Positions 1-13,683 of a stretch of 64,000 bases of DNA are shown in pieces. Both the position numbers and the translations under genes were made by a program. The notes under the pieces were generated by a model, which was not told the DNA's origin, did no database searches, and saw nothing but the letters and a program-made list of their open reading frames with translations. The stretch comes from Bugulina stolonifera (Eukaryota > Bryozoa > Gymnolaemata > Cheilostomatida > Bugulidae), in assembly GCA_935421135.1 (NCBI GenBank), contig OW285192.1:15539001-15603000 (forward strand). Direction: 5' to 3'. Each line of letters begins with the position of its first letter. Position 1 is the stretch's first letter.

Positions 1-519
1 AAAAATCTGAACACCCCTATTGTCACCCTAGCTATCGAATATATATGGGATGTATTTTCAACAGACCTTACACATCACATAATTTATTTAAACCATGCAA
101 ATTATACATAATTATAAAGCTGAAAACCTACTCTTTTAATGAGACCAAGGGCTTTTGCATTGGAGACATATTTACCCAGTACAAGGCTTTGGAAACAAAC
201 CCAGAATGGAGAATCAAATTTGATGTTTTCCCGTCGCTTTCCGTCCCTACGGAGACGTATAATGACACCAACAACATAACTATGCAAATAATTCTTAAAT
301 TCCAACAATGTCCTAGACGTAACCTAGGTGTTGGGTGCTAAGACTTTTGGCCCCGGCTGTATATAACAGCCACTACACTCTCAGTGTACATAGTAATTAA
401 TACGGTTGGATTCGTCTTCTCATGCAAAAGAATAGACAACTACTAACAATTGTATACTTAGTATAGTGCAAGTAGTGTGTGACCTCATAGATGTTATGAT
501 GAATATAAACTGTTGACAG
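1..519. other. Probable intron upstream of first visible ZNF330 exon
   Basis: No exon of the ZNF330-like gene could be recognised here, although the Cys-rich N-terminal half of that protein must lie upstream of 520. The sequence just before 520 ends in a usable acceptor (TTGACAG). A 98-codon open frame at 45-341 has no recognisable motif and I do not call it a gene. Confidence 0.4.
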
Positions 520-2514
520 GCTCATCCTGTAACAAAGCTGGCCAACAGATGTGTCTCAAGTGTAAGGTGAGTTGTCTTCTCATGAAAAAGTATTGTTTGC
601 AAACTTGGTGTTCTCTTATCTTCTTTTGTACCATTTTTATTCGCTGACATAACTTCACTCAATGTTGTAAAAGCCTGTTATTCGCCACATCAGGTGGTTA
701 GGGTACACTATTGCATTTTTTATTACTGTTGACGTACTAATTGGAAATGTCGTCTCACGTTTATTATCATAATGTTCCGCTCAGAGCCGTTTATTGTGAG
801 AGTAGCGTCACTGGGAGAACATTATAGATGCCATGTTGGGCCCATTAGAACCAATCAGAATTGCCGATAGAAGGATTTGACCAATGTAATCCTTTGTTAC
901 TGGGCCCAATATGGCCTCTTTGTTTACTTCTGGTGGCGTAACTCTCACGATCAACGACTCTGGTTCCGCTTTATCTTGATATGAGCGGGGGGAGGGGGGG
1001 GGGGGGGGTTACTTTACCATAGTGTCAGATCTTTGCTATAATGTGTTTTTGTACTAGTTACTGTAACATACATGTACATGTATTAGCTGTTTACTATAAT
1101 ACATGTATGCGTATACTGATGGTGTGTATTATAGCTGTATATCTATATGGTTTATCGTTTGTTCGTGTTATTATGTTGCTTTTGGTGTATATACTGTATA
1201 GTTGTATCTCTAGTTATCTTTCTGCAGATATCATTCTGTGATGAACATAGTAAAAGGAAAGGATTTAAATATGCCAAAGGTGCCAAGTATCCTTGCCCTA
1301 AATGTGGATATGACCTTGAACCTGCTATCAATCTCAGCATGTCCAGTAAGTCTGACTAGTTACATCTCGACTCCCTGTTCATTACTTCAGACATAATGTT
1401 GTGTCCACTTGTTCTCGTTGAATGTTTTTAGTTTAAAAAGATGGAATAAAGAACTACATGTATATTTCACTCGTAAATGTATATAATGTACATATGACAC
1501 ATATGGTGATGAATAAAGTGATTTGTTGTTTATTAGCTACGAGATACAAGTATGGACGTCAGGGTAATACATTAGCACAGGAAGATGGTGGACAGAGTAC
1601 TTTCACATTCGGTGGAGTCACGGTTGGGAACGTTGGTAAGATTGTCTTCATTCTACTAGTTTATCTTTCTACTCTCAACTGTGAGTGATATGATACAGTG
1701 TGTAGCCAACTATAGTGTTATATTAACAATATCATCCTACTATATAAGTAGTTATACTACTTGGTGCTGCTATTTCTAGCCTCACTACTACTACTACTAC
1801 TGCTACTACTACTACTGCTACTGCTACTGCTACTGCTACTACTACTACTACTATTGCTCTACTATTGCTCTACTATTACTACTAACTATATTTAGTGCTA
1901 CTGCCACTGCACAATTATTTTTCTTGCAACTATTTCGGTATGATTACTATAAAGCTCTCAGTCATACGTCTGCTGTTACTGTGATTACTATAAAGCTCTT
2001 ATATGTCTGACTCCATTGTAGAACGGGCTCCAAGAGGCAGTGACGAGGAGGAGGAAGAGGAGGACTACTTTGGAGGCGGAGCTTATGCAGGATATTACGG
2101 AGAGCACGATCAGTACGGACACGAGTATGATGATTGTTATTCTGATGATTCGGAGGAGGACAGTGAGGAAGGTGAGTACATAATATGCAATATTGGCTGA
2201 TGGTATATAACAGGTGATATGATTGGTTCAGACGATGCTAGGGGAGATGTGATTGGTTCAAATGATGGTATGAATGATTTGATTGGTGTCGTTAAGTGAC
2301 TAGAAATTGAAGCCTTCGCATCCACTGATCTTAATGAGTATATGCTATATACATGTAGTACTCAAGTTCAAATATCCGATACGAGTTACATTAGTAGGTG
2401 CTGAACTCACAACTATGGTTTAACATCTTTTCAGACTCTGAAGAGGATTTGGAAGACCTGAACGAAGAACTAAAGGCATTGAAGATGGATGCTGCCAAGC
2501 CAGTGAAACGATAG
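520..2514 (+). CDS. ZNF330: ZNF330/NOA36-like nucleolar zinc-binding protein, 3' portion
   Basis: Five exons are visible: 520-566, 1228-1345, 1537-1635, 2022-2171 and 2435-2514 (stop TAG 2512-2514). All have GT..AG borders and phases that join cleanly. The order of motifs is that of vertebrate ZNF330 (NOA36): a CNKAGQQMCLKCK stretch, then a CDEH motif, then CPKCG, then SMSTTRYKYGRQ, which corresponds to the human segment around SMSTRSLKFGRQ. Exon 4 encodes a Glu/Asp-rich and Gly/Tyr-rich tail, as in the family. The family is nucleolar and centromere-associated in vertebrates and its biochemical role is poorly defined. The N-terminal Cys-rich part lies left of the window, so the gene is 5'-partial. 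The C-terminus is highly acidic and ends in a short Lys/Arg tail. I am confident of the family; the exact exon borders are my reading of splice signals. Confidence 0.85.
774..969. repeat. Foldback (MITE-like) element in ZNF330 intron
   Basis: Imperfect inverted repeat of about 35 bp: the left arm at about 774-811 (GTTCCGCTCAGAGCCGTTTA onward) pairs with the right arm at about 934-969 (containing ACTCTCACGATCAACG and CTCTGGTTCCGC). Inside these arms a second complementary pair is built around TGGGCCCA (near 837-845 and 900-908), so most of the 196 bp can fold into a long hairpin. It has no coding capacity. The ends and a target duplication are not clear. Confidence 0.55.
987..1008. repeat. G-tract, 21 of 22 bases G
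   Basis: A run of guanines interrupted once by A (993), in the intron before the ZNF330 exon at 1228. It could form a G-quadruplex on the + strand, and the length in the assembly may be unreliable. Confidence 0.9.
1784..1885. repeat. CTA/CTG trinucleotide microsatellite
   Basis: Roughly 100 bp of ACT/GCT triplets in the intron between the ZNF330 exons at 1537-1635 and 2022-2171. Units are CTACTA and CTGCTA, degrading into CTATTG at the right end. Confidence 0.9.
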
Positions 2515-2889
2515 CTGCTATGCACAATCATGCACTATACAAGCCAGGTAGCTAATAGCTGATGTACTGTACAATACTACTTGTATGTAGTAGAATCGAC
2601 TACATAAATACTAGTCTAATATTTCCGAACTCTCAGTTGATGTAGTCAAAGTGAGCACTAGATAGTATTTAAATTAATATTGTACCATAATCAACTAGAG
2701 ATTGTCACTCTCAGTCTACTCAGTCATTGACATAAAAATATACACGTCTCTAAAGTCAGTTCATGTGATATACAATGTTTCTATCAAAGCACTGTACAGT
2801 GTATATGACCAGGCAGTATTACAGTTTTTGTATTACAATAATCAATTGTATGCGATTTTGGGACAAACCTTGAGATTTCCATGACTGTC

Positions 2890-2895
2890 AATAAA
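2890..2895 (+). terminator. Polyadenylation signal AATAAA, ZNF330-like gene
   Basis: AATAAATAA lies about 375 bp after the stop codon, in AT-rich sequence, and is the first canonical signal seen downstream. No cDNA end is available, so it is only a candidate. Confidence 0.45.
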
Positions 2896-3498
2896 TAACA
2901 TCATTCCTTCAATGGCAAAATACTTGTCTTTTTTCTCCAACCCTTTCGAAATACTGCCATATGTAATCAGGTTTGCTTTTACTTACACGTCTTGTTCTGA
3001 TAGACAGATCAAAACTCAAACATATGCATAATATACATACTGTACATGTACACCGTACTTGTGATATGATGTACTACTGGGAGAAGCTGTAATACTGTCA
3101 GGTAAATGAGATTAGTGTTCCAAATCGCTACCATTGTATAATAGAGAACTAGCGGTAGTCATGGGAGAGGTTGAACACACGTCTACTCTACAGCATGTAA
3201 TACCATGTATACTAATATCTCTGTTCCTCCCCCAGTTCTATAGATCAAATGTACATGGCAGTGTTTGAGTCATTATAATGGACTCTATCTAGCATGTGTT
3301 CTCATAAGCTATTGACTATAAATAGAGGGCACCTTCTTGTTATAGTTAGTCACTTAAGGCTACAGTTGGTCGATTTAAACTCTGTATTAACTGGCAGCAA
3401 GTATGTCAATGTATCATCTAACCTGGAAGTTGTTGCCACTGAAATAATGTCTATAATAATGTACAATCTGTTCTTTCGCCTACAGGAATAGTACCTAC

Positions 3499-3579
3499 GT
3501 TAGTAGGTGTGTAGCTGTGACTACATTAGTAGGTGTGTAGCTGTGACTACATTAGTAGGTGTGTAGTAGTTGTGACTAC
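3499..3579. repeat. 26-bp tandem repeat, three copies
   Basis: The unit TTAGTAGGTGTGTAGCTGTG plus ACTACA recurs three times. The third copy is slightly longer (GTAGTAGTTG instead of GTAGCTG). Confidence 0.85.
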
Positions 3580-5424
3580 ATGTTGCCTCCACCACCACCC
3601 ATCTGATCTAGTATTATTTATTTTCACCTCCAGTGGGCAATATTCCCAACTTGTAATCAGTGACTGAACCTCTTGCATGTCTATTGCTATTAATAAACTC
3701 TTTTTATTGACACTATTGTCCCTTAACAAGACTGAGTAAAATGCATGGCTAACAATAATCCATTATTATTGATTTTCTACTGAAATTTCCAAACATGTTT
3801 TAGCTGATCATAGTAATGTTATTCAAAGGCAGTGTTATTCTAGTTGGCAAAGCAATTAGTGAACTTCATGTGTCTCTATGCTGGATATGCTTGGTAGGAA
3901 CTGCTTGAATCATAGGTAAATAAATTAAGTTACTGTTATCTACATGGCTGTACATTGATTGATTTTATACCAGCAAAGCATGTATTAAATCTTAAAAATC
4001 CTTTCTAGAGGAACTGGTAAGTTGTAATGCTAGCAAGTCCTATGGTTCTGGTGGAGGGGGTCTCTACAGCATAATATCTCAGGATTAGAAGCAGCCAGTT
4101 ATCATTTGTAAGTGAATCTGTGTATCTTATATTAATAGTGTGCATCTTCTTGTAAATTAGTTTAATGGCAAACTAGTATTTTCAAATTTTTTAAGCAAGT
4201 ATTGGGAATAGCAGCAAAGAGACAGGCTGTTGCCCATTATACTCAAAGACTGGAATTTTTACATAGAAGAATATGTGAGGGCATCAGACTGTTCCACTAA
4301 AACTATTTTATCTAGTGGTCAAGAACTACATGTATAAGATGAGTACATGTATATGTAAAATAATTGTGATCATCAATATTGACATATGCAGTAGACTTAC
4401 CAACTTATATAAATGTGGATGGTTATATGGTAACCAGGGTCATTGACTCTCTTGGTATCCTTGCGACTGGTCCCCAAGAAGAAAGTAAAAACTAAAAAGC
4501 TTCATATATTGAAAAATTGTGTTTGATTAAATGATACAATTATATATACTTGTAAGTAGACATTAATTAGAACACAATCATGTAATTTAGTGTACTGGGG
4601 CATGTAATAATATGTCCTAGTACCAACCATTACATAATTTGCATACTATCTTCTAATATGCTTTGCTGCCCTTATGAGATTAAAAATGGTTGCTGTAGAG
4701 GCAACTGTTAGGTTTACGAGCTTTATAGTCAAATATGCATTTCATTGGTCACATGCACAGCTTGAGATCTTATTTGAATTGTTGTTTCAATCATTGAGAG
4801 AGATTTGGGTTGATTTTAAACATATCTAAATAGATACAAGACAAATTCTTGTAACAAAATCAGTTGTCATCAGTACTTTAACTACACCATTAAATGACCA
4901 ATAACTGTAAAATAATAACAATCAGATGGATTCTGTTAGTACTGATACCATAGCCCTAGGCAGAGCCTTCCAGTACATTCTACTCTACTCTGGGTTATTA
5001 TAAGGGTAATGCACTATTTCTACTTCTCTTTCGTACACAATTATGTTCTATGATTAACCAATGAACATGCTTTTGTTACTTAAAAGGATAAACGGGTAGA
5101 TTTACGATTGATTTTCTACATGTGCACTTATATAACACGCTCTCTCCTAGCTAGTGTTTCCTTTTTAACAGTACAACTGGGCAATTTAATTTTTGCACAG
5201 GATGTCCGTTCAAATTGTACGTGGCTACTAGTCTAGGAGTGGTGGTCACTGACGGGCATTCAATTCCCACCGGACTGTATCAGCGCTACATAAGGTCTTG
5301 CTGCTCACCCGAGCTAGAGTAGTCGCAACGACAGCATCCTTAGCGCAGCTGGATACCTGAGATTCCATGTATTTATAGACTGAAAACTTCATACTATTAA
5401 AGCAGCCTAGCGGTCGGGCTAGTG

Positions 5425-8400
5425 ATGGACCCCTTTAAGGTTTCGTCTACCGATGTCAAGCTTAAGCAAGTATTTCATCATCCCAAAGGTTTGTATAATT
5501 ATGCCATTACTTCATCACATAGCATTATACTGTTTATTCTACTATTTGCCCAAGATTGATAAGGTGTGAGGCTGCTTGGAGCAGTGGTTGTGTTTTGTTT
5601 GGCCTCCCATATTACTGTGTACATACATAATATTTAATTTAGTTATTCTACTATTGTCATAATCTTGATCTACTGTTTTTATGTTTTCAGAATGTTTGTT
5701 TATGTCATATTGATGCTGGTCGGTTGTTTACATTAGAAAAGTCTATTTAACACACACTCCAATAATTATACATATTCATGTTTGAGTGAGATTTAAACAA
5801 CATGTTTCATGTTATAAACGCAGGGCGTTATTGATAAATGCACTGTGTTGCTTATCGTCACAACTACATAAGGATCTCGCCAACCATTGGTATGGTATAT
5901 GTGCATGTATATAACTGGCTATGAGTATGTAACCTTTTAAAAGAAAGTTGTATATTTTGTAGGTTACCCTCTAGAGGAAGACTTATTCCTACAGGCCGTC
6001 AGAGCCGGAAAATATCGTCTGGTCACTCAGATTCTCAAAGTCAACCTGGAGCTGAATGTCAACCAGGTAGATGGAACCGGCAGGACGCCATTACTAATTG
6101 CTGTCCAGCATGACAACTATGAGATTAGAAACAACCTAGTCAAACTTTTGTGTAAGTAAATCATAGACCTGTAAACCTATAATATAGTAATATAGTAATA
6201 TAATAGTAATATATAGTAATATACCTGTAGTGATCTACATGTAGTAATATAATAATAATCCACTATACATGTAGTAATAATAGTACATGTAATATCGCGA
6301 TATCTGGCGTGTTATATGAATATGAATGTGTAGTATAGTACATTTGTATGTACAATAATAATCTAATCCAAGAAGGCATTGTATAAGGCAACACGATCTA
6401 CTGCAACGTAGAGCACATTTCAACATCACCTATGCAATGCATGTGCAGTTGATTTGTGAAATTTTATTGATTCTATAATCAACAAACAAGAATTCTAAAC
6501 ATAAAACAACAAACGATGTTTGTGAGCTGCAGGTATCACTTAACTCGCTGAGAACAAAGCCAGAAATGCATTTATTTTTTGCTAGTTTGATGTTACAACT
6601 ACAGTAAAGAAAGAAATGTAACTACATGTACATAAATTTATACACTATTCTACCCTACTAACTTAATTAATGTTATGGTAGGTGCATGTCAGTCAATAGT
6701 TATAACTAGTGAAGTGTTAATAGAATTCTTTTGTGTACTTCCAGGTTGAATGTGTTACATAATGTAATTGGCTTTAGGCCATTAGTTTTTAATCCAATTA
6801 AGTTTACACTCAACTTAATCACTGTTTATGTTTTGGGTTATTGACTTATTCATTATACATACATGTATTCTATACACTTACACATGTAGGTATTCTGATA
6901 GTACATACCTTCTAGTGCTACCCTTATGGTACATTATATTCATGAGTTGTTAATTCATACAAGCCTTTGTTGGCAAAATTTTTCAATGAACTTGCTGGAC
7001 TCTACAGTGAAAGCTCTATGCTCGAATGAGAGACATTTGAGGCTGTGATACCTTGCCCTGGTACAGAGATGGGCAGGTAGTCCACTGGTCTACATTGTTA
7101 GCATCTCCTCTAAGTTTTGCACATCTCATATTTGCATATAATAGCATAGGCCTGGTTTCTACCTGCTATATAATCTCTTAGTCTAATGGGAGACTTGTCT
7201 CTATATCTTATCACAATCCAACTCCGGATATTTTAATTAATATTTTGTTGTCTCAGCTCAGAGATTCACAAAGATTTTGCTACCAAGACAAGTGTTCTGC
7301 TGCCAAGTGTAAATGTGACTAAGGATAATTTTTAAATTTACTCTCTGATTAGGCTATTTGGAGTGCATTTTGATTGGTCACCAAAGAGGCATGTCTGGTG
7401 CCCCCACTACAAGTACAACCTGGGACTTGTGCCAAGTAGTCAGCATTTTATTTGATCACGTAGAGTGTCCAAAGAGGTTGAATAGCATTCTCGTCTCAAT
7501 GCAGTGGGTGGGTTCAGGAATAGAAAAGCCCTCTGGTTCACCTGATATATATTATTATGTCCATTAATATCAATTATACGATGAAAAGCCTTTCACAGTA
7601 AAACAATGCTAATGCTCTATTGCTATACTATAACACCCTCTAATCATTGCACCAATCAGCGCCTTTGTATTTTTATTACTAATGACGTATTTCGAAAGAT
7701 GTAATTAAAGTTTACTTCAGTAAGACCAATCAGCTTTAAAAAAATTTGAACTCACTCGATGTACCTCGACAATACCAATGCTAAAAATAACCCTACAGGT
7801 TTGGCTGCCTAGTTCTGCTAGGAATAGTTCACAGTCCCTCCCTTGTTATACTACACCAAATTACTCGTATAAACAGTTGTAAAAGGTAGCAACAAAGGCT
7901 TCTCAGTTGCTGGATTTTGAATAGTATCAAAGCTACAGTGTTGGCTCTTGACCTACACTAAGTGTTACTATAATATTGACAGCACTGTGTTTCCTGCATT
8001 ACAATTACAAGTCAAGATTATCATTGTGGGATTTTACACATTATTTTTGCTTTGAACAATATTTTCTTCTCCTATAATGAGTGGTAATGCACGAATTGAG
8101 AATTTACAAATTGTTATAGGCCTATATTGTGGAACCAGGAAACCACTAAACTCGAGACTCTTGTTAACTGTATGAAGGCAAAGTAATAACATTTAGTACT
8201 TTGGTCTATGGAATGCATTTCAGCCTGTTAGTACTCAATTATACCCCTATCCTATTAAATGGCTCTCAGGGGATCAATTTTATAATAAAATAAAGATGTG
8301 GCTCCAAGTAAGATTATCAGCTGTCAATAGCAATTTGCGTAGAATGGTTATAGAATATTTAGTCGTGACATAACATACATAATGATTGTCTTACGCTTTT

Positions 8401-10653
8401 CCTCTCCCTACATATATATGTGCAAATGTAGACGATAATTATAATATTTATACTACCAGTAATATATTCATTCATACCATGTGGAATACTGTAGCTGTAA
8501 TGTCAACTGTTATACGTACAATAGTTAGCATAATAATAAACTACATGTACATATACATACATGTAGGCCTACATATAATAGTGTTATATTATGTATATGT
8601 AATGTGTGTTTTATGCAATGATATTAAGGTTACATTTTTGGACGGTAATGCGTTTTTTCAACCCCAGTTATTGTTCCAATGTACAAATGAATTACCTCCT
8701 CTCTAGTAATGCAATATACACTGTACTTGTACAATGTATATTATTATGTTTCCAGTGAACCATGGTGCAGATGTCAACAGTACAGATGAGAATGGAGTCA
8801 ATTCGCTGATGCATGCGTGTAAGCATGCAGATAAAGTAGACACTGTGCGAGCATTGATTAAACAGCCAGGGTGTGCAGTTAACAGTAAGGTGTGTATGTA
8901 CACATGTCTGATTTCTATATAAATACAGCCAAGCAATGTGGATATTGTATGATTAACATCTACATGTGTATTATTTTATGGGTAGCATGTGCATGACCTT
9001 CTCCACTCTACTACATGTACCTTATATATTTCGATAGGGATTATAGTGCATGTACATGTAAGAGCTTTGTATGGCTTGAAATCATCTATATTTCTATGTA
9101 TTGAACCAATTTTATTTCTAGTCAAGGATCACCTCACTCAATAATTATTATTTCATGTTTTATCCTGCTTTTTATATCTAAAATATGAATATTGGCAGTT
9201 TTTTTATCTACACATTTCAGCAACACAGGGAACATTAGAATAGTACCATCTACACTGTACATGTACAAACACATTTCTGTGACATCATCATTAGCAACTC
9301 AGGTGGTAATCATAGAACATTGACTAAAGATATTCTGATGAGCATAGATTTCATTAGTTAGATGTTCATTCAGAGCTATATGTATGTATGTATGTGGTAG
9401 AGCTTGTAATTACTGTGAATACATGTGGGAGTCTACATGTACAGTGTATAACATTTCCAAGTGTTAGAGCAGCACTGATTGTGAGGTGAACTAGAATTAA
9501 ATAGGCCCAAGTAATATGTTTTGACGTATAATGATGGTAATTAGTGATTTCCTGTATAGCACTTTACTTTCTAAATTTAGGATAAATCTGGAAATACAGC
9601 CTTGAACTGGGCAGCAAGTGTGGACAATTGGAGAGCTGTCCGCGTACTAGTGAATTCAAAATTCACAAAGAATATTGTAAATTTATGGAATAAAGATAAA
9701 AAGGGATTGACTCCTATTGAAGTAGCAATAGAAAATGAATTCACAGAGACCTGTCGGTAAGATGTTATGTTGATATCCACTTACGTACATTTACGTTGTA
9801 GATACTGAATTACTTTGGCATAATCTTAGTTATCTTTCACACTTCTCACTAATGAATTATAATCGCATGCTTTGATAAGATAAAATGATACATTCTCATG
9901 GGCCCATATACACTGTACATGTACCATTTAACAATGGGTACTCATAATTAGAAGTTGTCTTCTCACAATAATTTGTCCTCTCAATTTTACGAGAAGTTGT
10001 CTCCTCTCTAGAGATTGAGAGAAGACAACTTTTAATTGTAATCCATGGCGTATGAATGCCCATGGATTTAGTCCTCGATGATTCCACTTCCACTCAAAAA
10101 AAGTTTGTCTGCTGATTGCACATCATTATATCACCAAATTTTACAAGAGTGTAGGCTGTTTGTTTTTGAAAAAGAATAATGACTGATTGAACAACCTAGA
10201 CTGGGTAATTAGCCGTATAGAGTTGACCCAAGTTCCTCTTCACGCAATCGCCACCATACTCACACATTCTCTTGGAATGCTTGGAGCTTGGGCTACAATA
10301 AACCAATGTAACTAAATGATTGCATCTATACATACTTTTGCAGAATCTTACTATACGAAGCCAAAGTTGACCCTTTGAAGTTATCTCCTCATTTTAAAGA
10401 TAAATTAAATAACCTCTCACGACATTTTCCTGAGATATATGGAGAAAGGGTGGAGGATGCAAATAACAATGAGGTTATTGATATTGAGTCTCCACGACTA
10501 TATCGTACTGCACTGGACCCTTTATCTACAGATAAAACTTATTCTACTGCTGTTCCAATGTTAACTCCAATTGAGGGCGATATCACATATCCCCGTAAAC
10601 TTCCCAAGTTACCCGCCATTTCAAACACTCAAAATGGCACCAGTCACTTCTAA
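5425..10653 (+). CDS. Ankyrin-repeat protein, 290 aa, five exons
   Basis: Exons 5425-5488, 5963-6151, 8756-8889, 9581-9756 and 10344-10653 join in phase to 873 nt (290 residues plus TAA). The start ATG at 5425 follows a less AT-rich leader. Residues 22-84 contain a repeat with GTGRTPLLIAV, 85-128 contain NHGADVNSTDENGVNSLMHA, and 129-187 contain KSGNTALNWAA and KKGLTPIEVAIE. These are the TPLh-A and G-ADVN signatures of ankyrin repeats, with three to four repeats in all. The last exon (residues 188-290) carries no repeat; it is polar, with a Pro-rich end (YPRKLPKLP). Ankyrin repeats bind other proteins; no enzymatic motif or membrane segment is visible, so it is probably a cytosolic adaptor. 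I cannot assign a named orthologue. Intron 2 (6152-8755) and intron 4 are long; intron 4 contains a foldback element. Confidence 0.8.
9946..10037. repeat. Foldback element with AGTTGTC-type ends
   Basis: Terminal inverted repeats of 19 bp: AATTAGAAGTTGTCTTCTC (9946-9964) and its complement at 10019-10037 match at 18 of 19 positions. The 92-bp element lies in intron 4 of the ankyrin gene and has no coding capacity. Hairpins with similar ends occur at 19433-19500 and 36201-36245. Confidence 0.65.
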
Positions 10654-12046
10654 CAACTCAATGTCTCCTTCCTCTTTCTAATAATTATATTAATACAAAA
10701 TTTATATGATAATAATATTAGCCAGTTCACCAGTCTATAGTATTATACATTTCACCGCCCAAGTGGAGTGAGAACTTTATAGCGAATATTTTAAAATTTA
10801 GCTGTTCTTTAAACTGCTTCCCCATCCATGTACAGTATTATAGGCCTACATATAAGTTTGTCATTATACTATATTTTTAGATATTGTGGAATACTAAAAC
10901 ATGAATGTAATCGGTATAATACTTGTAACAGTGTGGCATCCATGCCATTGTCAATGTAACACTAGATCTTGAAATATAACAGTTACTTCTGAGAACTTTT
11001 GCATTATCCTATTCCTGGTACCATGTCTTCAGTTGGTGCACCTACCTCCTTTGAATTTTAAGCATTTGGGAGAGGACAACGTCTAATTTTAGTTGTCGTG
11101 CAGCATATTGGTGCCCATGCAACAAACAATTGATATACATGTAGTTGCAGTGTGCTATATTATTACTATGGAACCAGTCCCGTTTCCGAAAACGCCTATA
11201 ATAGTATGGTGTTATGTACGTCTACATCTGTGACAAAAAATGCTAATTATGATACACCATACTGTTCAGTTGTGTACTGAAGGGCACCTACTTACATTGT
11301 ATGTATTCACACAGACAGTCCATGACCATCACTGATATGATTTGGTTGGGGGTTGCGTTCTCATCATTTACCACTTGATTGCGAAATATATGGGTAAAAT
11401 ATCCGTGGCCAGATAGTGGTATTCTGAGTTACTAATCTTACTTGTATCTCACTATTTAAATGTATTATTTCAACTATCTACAAATATTTAACTTAGTGTA
11501 AAAATTATATAATTGTAATGTAAAAAACTCAGTGTTTATAAACGGTGTTCAATACGGTCAGGTTGATGTTGTATCGACGCATATTACTTCCGGAAAACTT
11601 TGTTTTGAAAACAAAAAGAAAAATTATCATAATATTAATCATAATTTAATGTAAAAGTAAAAATGAAATAAGTAAGAAGCATAAAACAACAATGAAGTAT
11701 TAATTATTCAATAATTACCAAGGCCCTCAATTACACTATATCATAATTATCAGTGACATGCACAAGAAAGCCCTTGCTGTCTCACATTCACATTGACATC
11801 ACACATTTAGACTTTACTGATGCATGTAAGTGATAATCATAATGATTATCCCCCATTATGATTTGATAATCAAATTTTTAATTGATTTATTTCTAAAATA
11901 AAATTAATTACGAAGTTACGTACAAACTAAAGCTGAAACAAACAAAACTCAATTGAATTTCAATGTGATTCAATTAAATTTCCTCTTTTAATAATTTAGA
12001 TTTTAGACATATTTTGTTGTTATTTTATATGTAGGCCTATACTATA

Positions 12047-12066
12047 GGGGGGGGGGGGGGGGGGGG
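12047..12066. repeat. Poly-G tract, 20 bp
   Basis: Twenty consecutive guanines directly after a TAGGCCTATACTATA segment. Possible quadruplex; the length may be an assembly estimate. Confidence 0.9.
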
Positions 12067-13612
12067 TATGGATATCCATTATAACATTGATTTTGAGTCA
12101 AAGTACTTCTGACTTGCCAGCCTTCTACTGTTTGTAAGGTCCGGATGTCAGCATTCTGGTTTCTAACTCCGTTCCTTGATCTACAATGATCATCTTCTCA
12201 GCACGCAATAATATGCGTTAGTTACTTAGTAGCTAAGCATACATTGATCTTCGCCCCACACACTGTACACTATTGTAGTTTAGTTTTAGTCATTTTGTTT
12301 TGCCATTTTAATGGCTTTTATATGCTTTTCTGTTTTGTAGTTTTTTTTTCTTGTTTTTCGGTAGATTGCGTATGTGCATGTCTATAATATTTCCCATTCT
12401 TGTCATTCTATGTATCCGTTAGATTGTCTATTCCTCCGTTATCAATTTGGCCAACTTGCCATTACATAGCGCGAGCTAGTCTATTAGCTAATCATCTGGT
12501 ATCTGTGCTACTGCAGTGTTATAGAACCCGTTTAGGAGTTGTGTTCTTCTACTGCTAGTGTTCAAGAGTGGACAAATCCTAAATATGCAACTCTGTAACT
12601 ATCTTCATACAGCACAAAGGTGTAAGGGGGCAGAAGAAGACAAGCCTTCTCAAATCGTTCTATAAAGTGCTATTGACATCTGGTGTGAGATGTTGCCTTG
12701 GATTGTTGCCTGCCATGAGTTAGGATGATATGAGCTTCTCAACAATGTTAAAATTCACTCAACAGCCATATCCATGTATGCCATGGGGCTGCGTGTCATG
12801 TGTAATAGCAAATGCAGTGTAAGCATTCAAATGTAACTAATGCTTGTTGTAAACAAGTAGTCCCCTTGAAGATAACAAATGTTATTAGCAGGGATGGCTA
12901 GCTGAGCAGGATAGCACACTGTGCAGTACTGAATGAATATGATTGCTATGTAGCCTAAAGCTTCCAAGCTAGATTGACTCATTGATTGATTTATTCTATC
13001 GCTAACACTGTAAATATGAGTATAAAAAGGAAGCCTATTGGTATGCTGACTAGAAACTTTTAAAATAATAGAAAAAGAAGTAATCATTATGACGTATAAA
13101 AATTTATTGTGCTTGATACTCATGAAGGGTCCGAAGCTGTCTCTTCGCCAGGAACTGCAGTCTCTAGTATGCCTGTAGTGGCCTGATGGACTTTTCTGTT
13201 GAAAATTATTCATGAAATGATCCGAGTAGAGAATTATTTTTAGCAAAAGTCTCTCTTAACATTTATCCACTACTAATTTAAAAGATTTAATATACATTTC
13301 ATGAAAGTCTCCTCAAGTGAAAGTACATGTACATGTATTATATCACTTACTATTATATTTAAACAATGGTATTGTACACTGTAAATATAGCCTAAAGCAC
13401 GAGCTTTTACTAAGCAATTTGGTACAATAACTCGATAACCATACACAAATTATTTTTTATTTCCTAGAATCATGGAAGTTTAATCCGAGTTCAAGCTTTG
13501 ACAACAACATTGATAGGATGGCATAATATTTTTTATCTAACTAACTTATCATGAATAAAAGTTCTGCGCCAGCCTACATAGACTAATATAACAGATTATT
13601 GTTCTTATACAG

Positions 13613-13683
13613 GATAGAGGCGGAGGTTCACAGCCTGATTGCATAGCTGCTCGCTTAGAAAAAACCTAGAAGAGCATGAATGG
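13613..13683 (+). other. Candidate 5' untranslated exon of PINCH
   Basis: A segment bounded by an acceptor-like TTATACAG and a consensus donor GTAAGT. Spliced to an acceptor (CTGACAG) at 15366-15372 it would place a short upstream frame (ATGAATGG...TGA) before the PINCH ATG at 15382. This rests only on splice signals and position. Confidence 0.25.

Larger units (their letters stand above)
2515..5424. other. 3' UTR and intergenic sequence
   Basis: It holds the 3' UTR of the ZNF330-like gene, a three-copy 26-bp tandem repeat at 3499-3579, and the presumed promoter and 5' leader of the ankyrin gene. Base composition becomes less AT-rich from about 5210. No convincing coding exon was found on either strand. 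Confidence 0.6.

Noticed and set aside
45..341. 98-codon open frame at the left edge
   Set aside because: No similarity to the expected Cys-rich N-terminus of ZNF330 and no flanking splice signals that fit; low-complexity start.
5215..5290. tRNA-like stretch (A-box-like TGGCTACTAGTCTAGG and B-box-like ATTCAATTCCCACC), possible SINE
   Set aside because: The box matches are poor and no cloverleaf or A-rich tail is seen; more likely promoter/leader sequence of the ankyrin gene.
12827..13246. 139-codon minus-strand frame
   Set aside because: No domain, biased composition, no phase-compatible neighbouring exon, in an otherwise AT-rich spacer.
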